Shown here: positions 61,225 through 64,000 of the stretch, one piece after another
Numbering within the stretch: position 1 is the stretch's first letter
Layout of the letters: every line of letters begins with the position of its first letter
Assembly (NCBI GenBank): GCA_963724705.1
Contig: CAVRVS010000004.1
Coordinates: 434,001-498,000 of the forward strand
From: DASQPR01 sp963724705
GTDB taxonomy: Bacteria; Actinomycetota; Actinomycetes; Mycobacteriales; Micromonosporaceae
Reading direction: 5' to 3'
DNA length: 64,000 nt
Notes under the pieces: generated by a model
Databases searched by the model: none
Seen by the model: the letters and a program-made list of their open reading frames with translations, nothing else
What the model was told of the DNA's origin: nothing
Position numbers and translations under genes: made by a program

Positions 61225-63497
61225 ATGAGTTGGCAAGCTCGAATGATCGCCGCCGACGAAGACTTCGATGGCGCGCCGCTGCTGCGACGGGAATTTACGC
61301 TCGAAGCGGACCACGGTGCCGTGGCAAGTGCGTCGCTGACGCTCACAGCCCTGGGCGTCGTGGAGGCGTGGCTCAACGGCCGCCCGATCTCGGACGACCT
61401 TCTGACGCCGGGCTGGAGCAGCTACGAATGGCGTCTCCGATACGCGACCTACGACGTCACCAGCCAACTGGATCACAGCAACGTGCTCGGTGTGGCCCTC
61501 GGCAACGGTTGGTTCCGTGGGCGACTGGGCTGGTCGGGTCGGTCCGCGCTGTACGGCGACGAGCTCGGCGTGTTCGCGCAGCTGGAGGTCACCTTCGAAG
61601 ACGGCTTTACGCAAGTCATCGCCACGGATCAGAGCTGGATGGCAGGCCCGAGCGCGGTGGTCGCGAACGACCTGTACGACGGCGAGACCATCGACGCCCG
61701 TCGCCGCGACGACTCCTGGCTACGGCCGGGATTCGCCGGCGAGACCTGGGTTGGCGTTCACGTGCTGGACTTCGACACGGAGATCCTCACGCCAAATCTC
61801 GGCCCAGGCGTCGTGCGTTGGAACGAGCTGCCGGTGAAGGAAATCACGACGTCGCCGTCCGGGAAGACGCTCGTGGATTTCGGCCAGAATCTGGTCGGCT
61901 GGGTGCATGTCACGGTTCAGGGACCGGCGGGAACGGAGATCTCCGTCCGGCACGCGGAAGTTCTCGAGCATGGCGAACTCGGCACTCGGCCGCTGCGCAC
62001 GGCTCTCGCAACCGACAGATACGTCCTCAGCGGCGACCGGGACGAATTCGAGCCCACGTTTACCTTCCACGGCTTCCGGTACGTCGAGATATCGGGCTGG
62101 CCGGGGGAGCTGAAGCCGGAGGACCTCACCGCTGTCGCGATCGGCTCCGAGCTCAAGCGCATCGGAACGTTCCGTACCTCTGACCCGCTGCTGAACCAGT
62201 TCCACAACAATGTTGTCTGGGGGATGCGCGGCAATTTCGTCGACGTACCCACCGACTGCCCGCAGCGCGACGAACGTCTCGGATGGACCGGTGATATCGC
62301 AGCGTTCGCGCGCGACGGCCGCGTTCTTGTACGACGTCGACTCATTCCTCAGCGACTGGCTGGCCGACGTCGCACTCGAGCAGTCTCACCACGACGGAAT
62401 CATTCCTTACGTCGTTCCCGACGTGCTGAAGTTCCTCGAACGCCCGAGCGGTTTCCCCGCGCCCGAGTCGACCGCGCTCTGGAGCGACGCCGGCGTGTGG
62501 GTTCCGTGGACTCTCTATCAGGCGTACGGCGACGAAACAGGTGCTCCGCCGCCAGTTCGACTCCATGGCCTCACACGTCCGCCGCGTCCGTTCGTTGCTC
62601 TCACCGAACGGCCTCTGGGACACGGGCTTCCAGTTCGGCGACTGGCTCGATCCGGACGCGCCGCCGGAGGACCCGGCCCGGGCCAAGGCCGACACCGGTG
62701 TTGTGGCCACAGCCTGCGCGTACCGGTCGGCGAGGATCGTGGCCGAGACGGCCAGGATCCTTGGCCTGGAAGCGGAGCAGGCCGAATTCGCGGCTCTCGC
62801 GGTCGGCCTTCGGACCGCGTTCAACGAGCACTACGTCGACGGAGGTCGCGTCTTCAGCGACTGCACCACCGTCTACGCGCTGGCGATCGTGTTCGACCTG
62901 TTGGATGCGGCGGACGAGGCTGTGGCCGGTGACCGGCTGGCCGTACTCTCCGCAGAGGCCGGCTATCGCATCTCCACCGGATTCGCCGGAACCCCGTTCA
63001 TCACCGACGCGCTGACGAAGACTGGCCACCTTGACGACGCGTACAAGCTCCTCCTCGAGCGCGAGTGCCCGTCGTGGCTCTACCCCATCACCATGGGTGC
63101 GACCACCGTGTGGGAACGATGGGATTCGATGCTCCCGGACGGCACCATCAACCCCGGTCAGATGACCTCCTTCAACCACTACGCCCTCGGCGCGGTTGCC
63201 GACTGGATGCACAGGGTCGTCGGCGGTATCGCGCCGCTCGCCCCCGGCTATTCGAAGGTGCTCATCGCTCCACAACCCGGTGGCGGCCTGACCGAGGCCG
63301 AAACCGAGCTCGAGACACCGCACGGCCGGGTCGCCGTTCGTTGGGTCATTTCGAACGACCAAATCGCCGTCGATGTCGACCTTCCCGAAGGTGTCGACGG
63401 CGTCCTCCGCCTCCCTGGCCACGAGGACCGACCGCTGGAAGGGGGCCGCGTGTCGGTCACGGTGCCCCTGCCGGAGCCGGCCGGTGCGAGCCAATAG
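61225..63497 (+). CDS. GH78 alpha-L-rhamnosidase, two frameshifts
   Basis: A 756-residue GH78 enzyme when two extra bases are removed. N-terminal beta domain: REFTLEADHGAVASASLTLTALGVVEAWLNGRPIS and LYDGETIDARRRD; then the DFGQNLVGWVHVTVQGPAGTEISVRHAEVLEHG domain; the catalytic (alpha/alpha)6 region has VDVPTDCPQRDERLGWTGDIAAFAPTAAFLYDVD, followed by IIPYVVPDV, SDAGVWVPWTLYQAYGD, YKLLLERECPSWLYPITMGATTVWERWDSM and a final Trp-rich helix. The general acid region is in CPQRDE...GWTGD. Extra bases: one in TTCGCGCGCGACGG (about 62310) and one near 62533. No signal peptide is visible, so it probably acts inside the cell on imported rhamnosides. Confidence 0.92.
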
Positions 63498-63554
63498 GAA
63501 CCACAGAGCCCCGAGCCAACTCTGGCGAAACCACACAGAATCGAATGAACTGAA

Positions 63555-64000
63555 ATGACTGACTTCACCGACATCACAACAGCGCTCGGAGCGCAGGCCA
63601 TCGAGCTCCCGTCGTGGGCGTTCGGGAACTCCGGTACGCGGTTCAAGGTCTTCGGGTCCCCGGGTATACCGAGGAACCCGTTCGAGAAGATCTCGGACGC
63701 GGCCCAGGTGCACAAGTTCACCGGCCTGGCACCGACGGTCGCGCTCCATATCCCGTGGGATGCGGTCGACTCGTTCTCGGATCTGGCCAAGCATGCCGAG
63801 GACAACGGAGTCGCGCTGGGCACGATCAACTCCAATACCTTCCAGGATGACGACTACAAGCTCGGCTCGGTGACGCATTCGGATCCGAAGATCCGCCAGA
63901 AGGCGATCGACCACCATTACCGATGCATCGATGTCATGGACCTCACCGGATCGAGGGATCTCAAGATCTGGCTCGCGGACGGCACAAACTACCCGGGCCA
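63555..64000 (+). CDS. rhaI: L-rhamnose isomerase, N-terminal part (runs off the window)
   Basis: From ATG 63555 an open frame reaches the window end (148 codons) without a stop. It reads MTDFTDITTALGAQAIELPS, WAFGNSGTRFKVFGSPGIPRNPFEKI, HKFTGLAPTVALHIPWD, GVALGTINSNTFQDDDYKLGS, HHYRCIDVMDLTGSRDLKIWLADGTNYPG. This is the N-terminal part of Gram-positive RhaI-type L-rhamnose isomerase, which interconverts rhamnose and rhamnulose. It follows the rhamnosidase by 57 bases in the same direction. Confidence 0.93.
   Translation, partial: MTDFTDITTALGAQAIELPSWAFGNSGTRFKVFGSPGIPRNPFEKISDAAQVHKFTGLAPTVALHIPWDAVDSFSDLAKHAEDNGVALGTINSNTFQDDDYKLGSVTHSDPKIRQKAIDHHYRCIDVMDLTGSRDLKIWLADGTNYPG

Noticed and set aside
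62601..63917. 438-codon minus-strand open frame
   Set aside because: It lies antisense to the GH78 and rhaI genes and has no protein-like pattern; a high-GC shadow.
1..64000. CRISPR arrays, insertion sequences, integrases, rRNA genes
   Set aside because: I looked for regular repeats with spacers, transposase-like ORFs and RNA-gene signatures and found none.

Overview
This 64 kb window is high-GC DNA with the gene content of an actinomycete (Actinomycetota). The signs are SigE-family sigma factor, F420-type LLM oxidoreductase, SecA2-like translocase, GAF-SpoIIE phosphatase with STAS partner, DUF5996, DUF4331 and CUT1 sugar importers without their own ATPase, plus frequent GTG/TTG starts. I cannot name a genus. 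No rRNA, tRNA, CRISPR array, transposase or integrase was recognised.

Layout. 0-3.3 kb: end of a sugar ABC operon (binding protein, two permeases, SIS-domain sugar isomerase). 3.5-17.3 kb: a region rich in exported proteins (PstS-like protein with a C-terminal extension, a 5'-truncated TIGR03118-type propeller, two DUF4331 proteins, a small Tat-signal protein, a secreted propeller, an orphan peptide-binding lipoprotein) mixed with a flavoprotein, a glycosyltransferase, a quinone-reductase-like MDR enzyme and DUF5996. 18-30 kb: DUF1275, Usp, methyltransferase, a NYN-LOTUS RNA-type protein, two TetR regulators each divergent from a target gene with a clear operator between, SMP-30 hydrolase, secreted glycoside-hydrolase-like protein, a standalone ScoMcrA-head-like protein and a disulfide oxidoreductase. 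30-49 kb: GAF-SpoIIE/STAS pair, amidohydrolase, several alpha/beta hydrolases and epoxide hydrolases, a ParB-like DGQHR protein, secA2, GNAT, DinB, SRPBCC, acyl-CoA ligase, LLM enzyme. 49-55 kb: sigma factor with overlapping membrane partner, MDR enzyme, a large DUF4062-NB-ARC-TPR STAND protein. 55.8-64 kb: an L-rhamnoside utilisation cluster (LacI repressor, about 1.06 kb regulatory region, CUT1 importer, GH78 alpha-L-rhamnosidase, L-rhamnose isomerase running off the window).

Sequence quality matters here. About two dozen single-base frameshifts break otherwise well conserved genes. They cluster in secA2 (5), the STAND gene (4) and the rhamnoside operon (5). Removing or adding one base restores family sequence in each case, and most are extra G/C bases, several inside CGCG/GCGC contexts. 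I read these mainly as assembly or base-calling errors, so the affected genes are annotated as single CDSs with the breaks noted. The 5'-truncated TIGR03118 gene is the exception and may be truly damaged.

The best candidates for unusual biology are the STAND protein, the NYN-LOTUS protein, the orphan ScoMcrA head, the DGQHR protein, and the operator arrays upstream of the TetR and rhamnoside systems.
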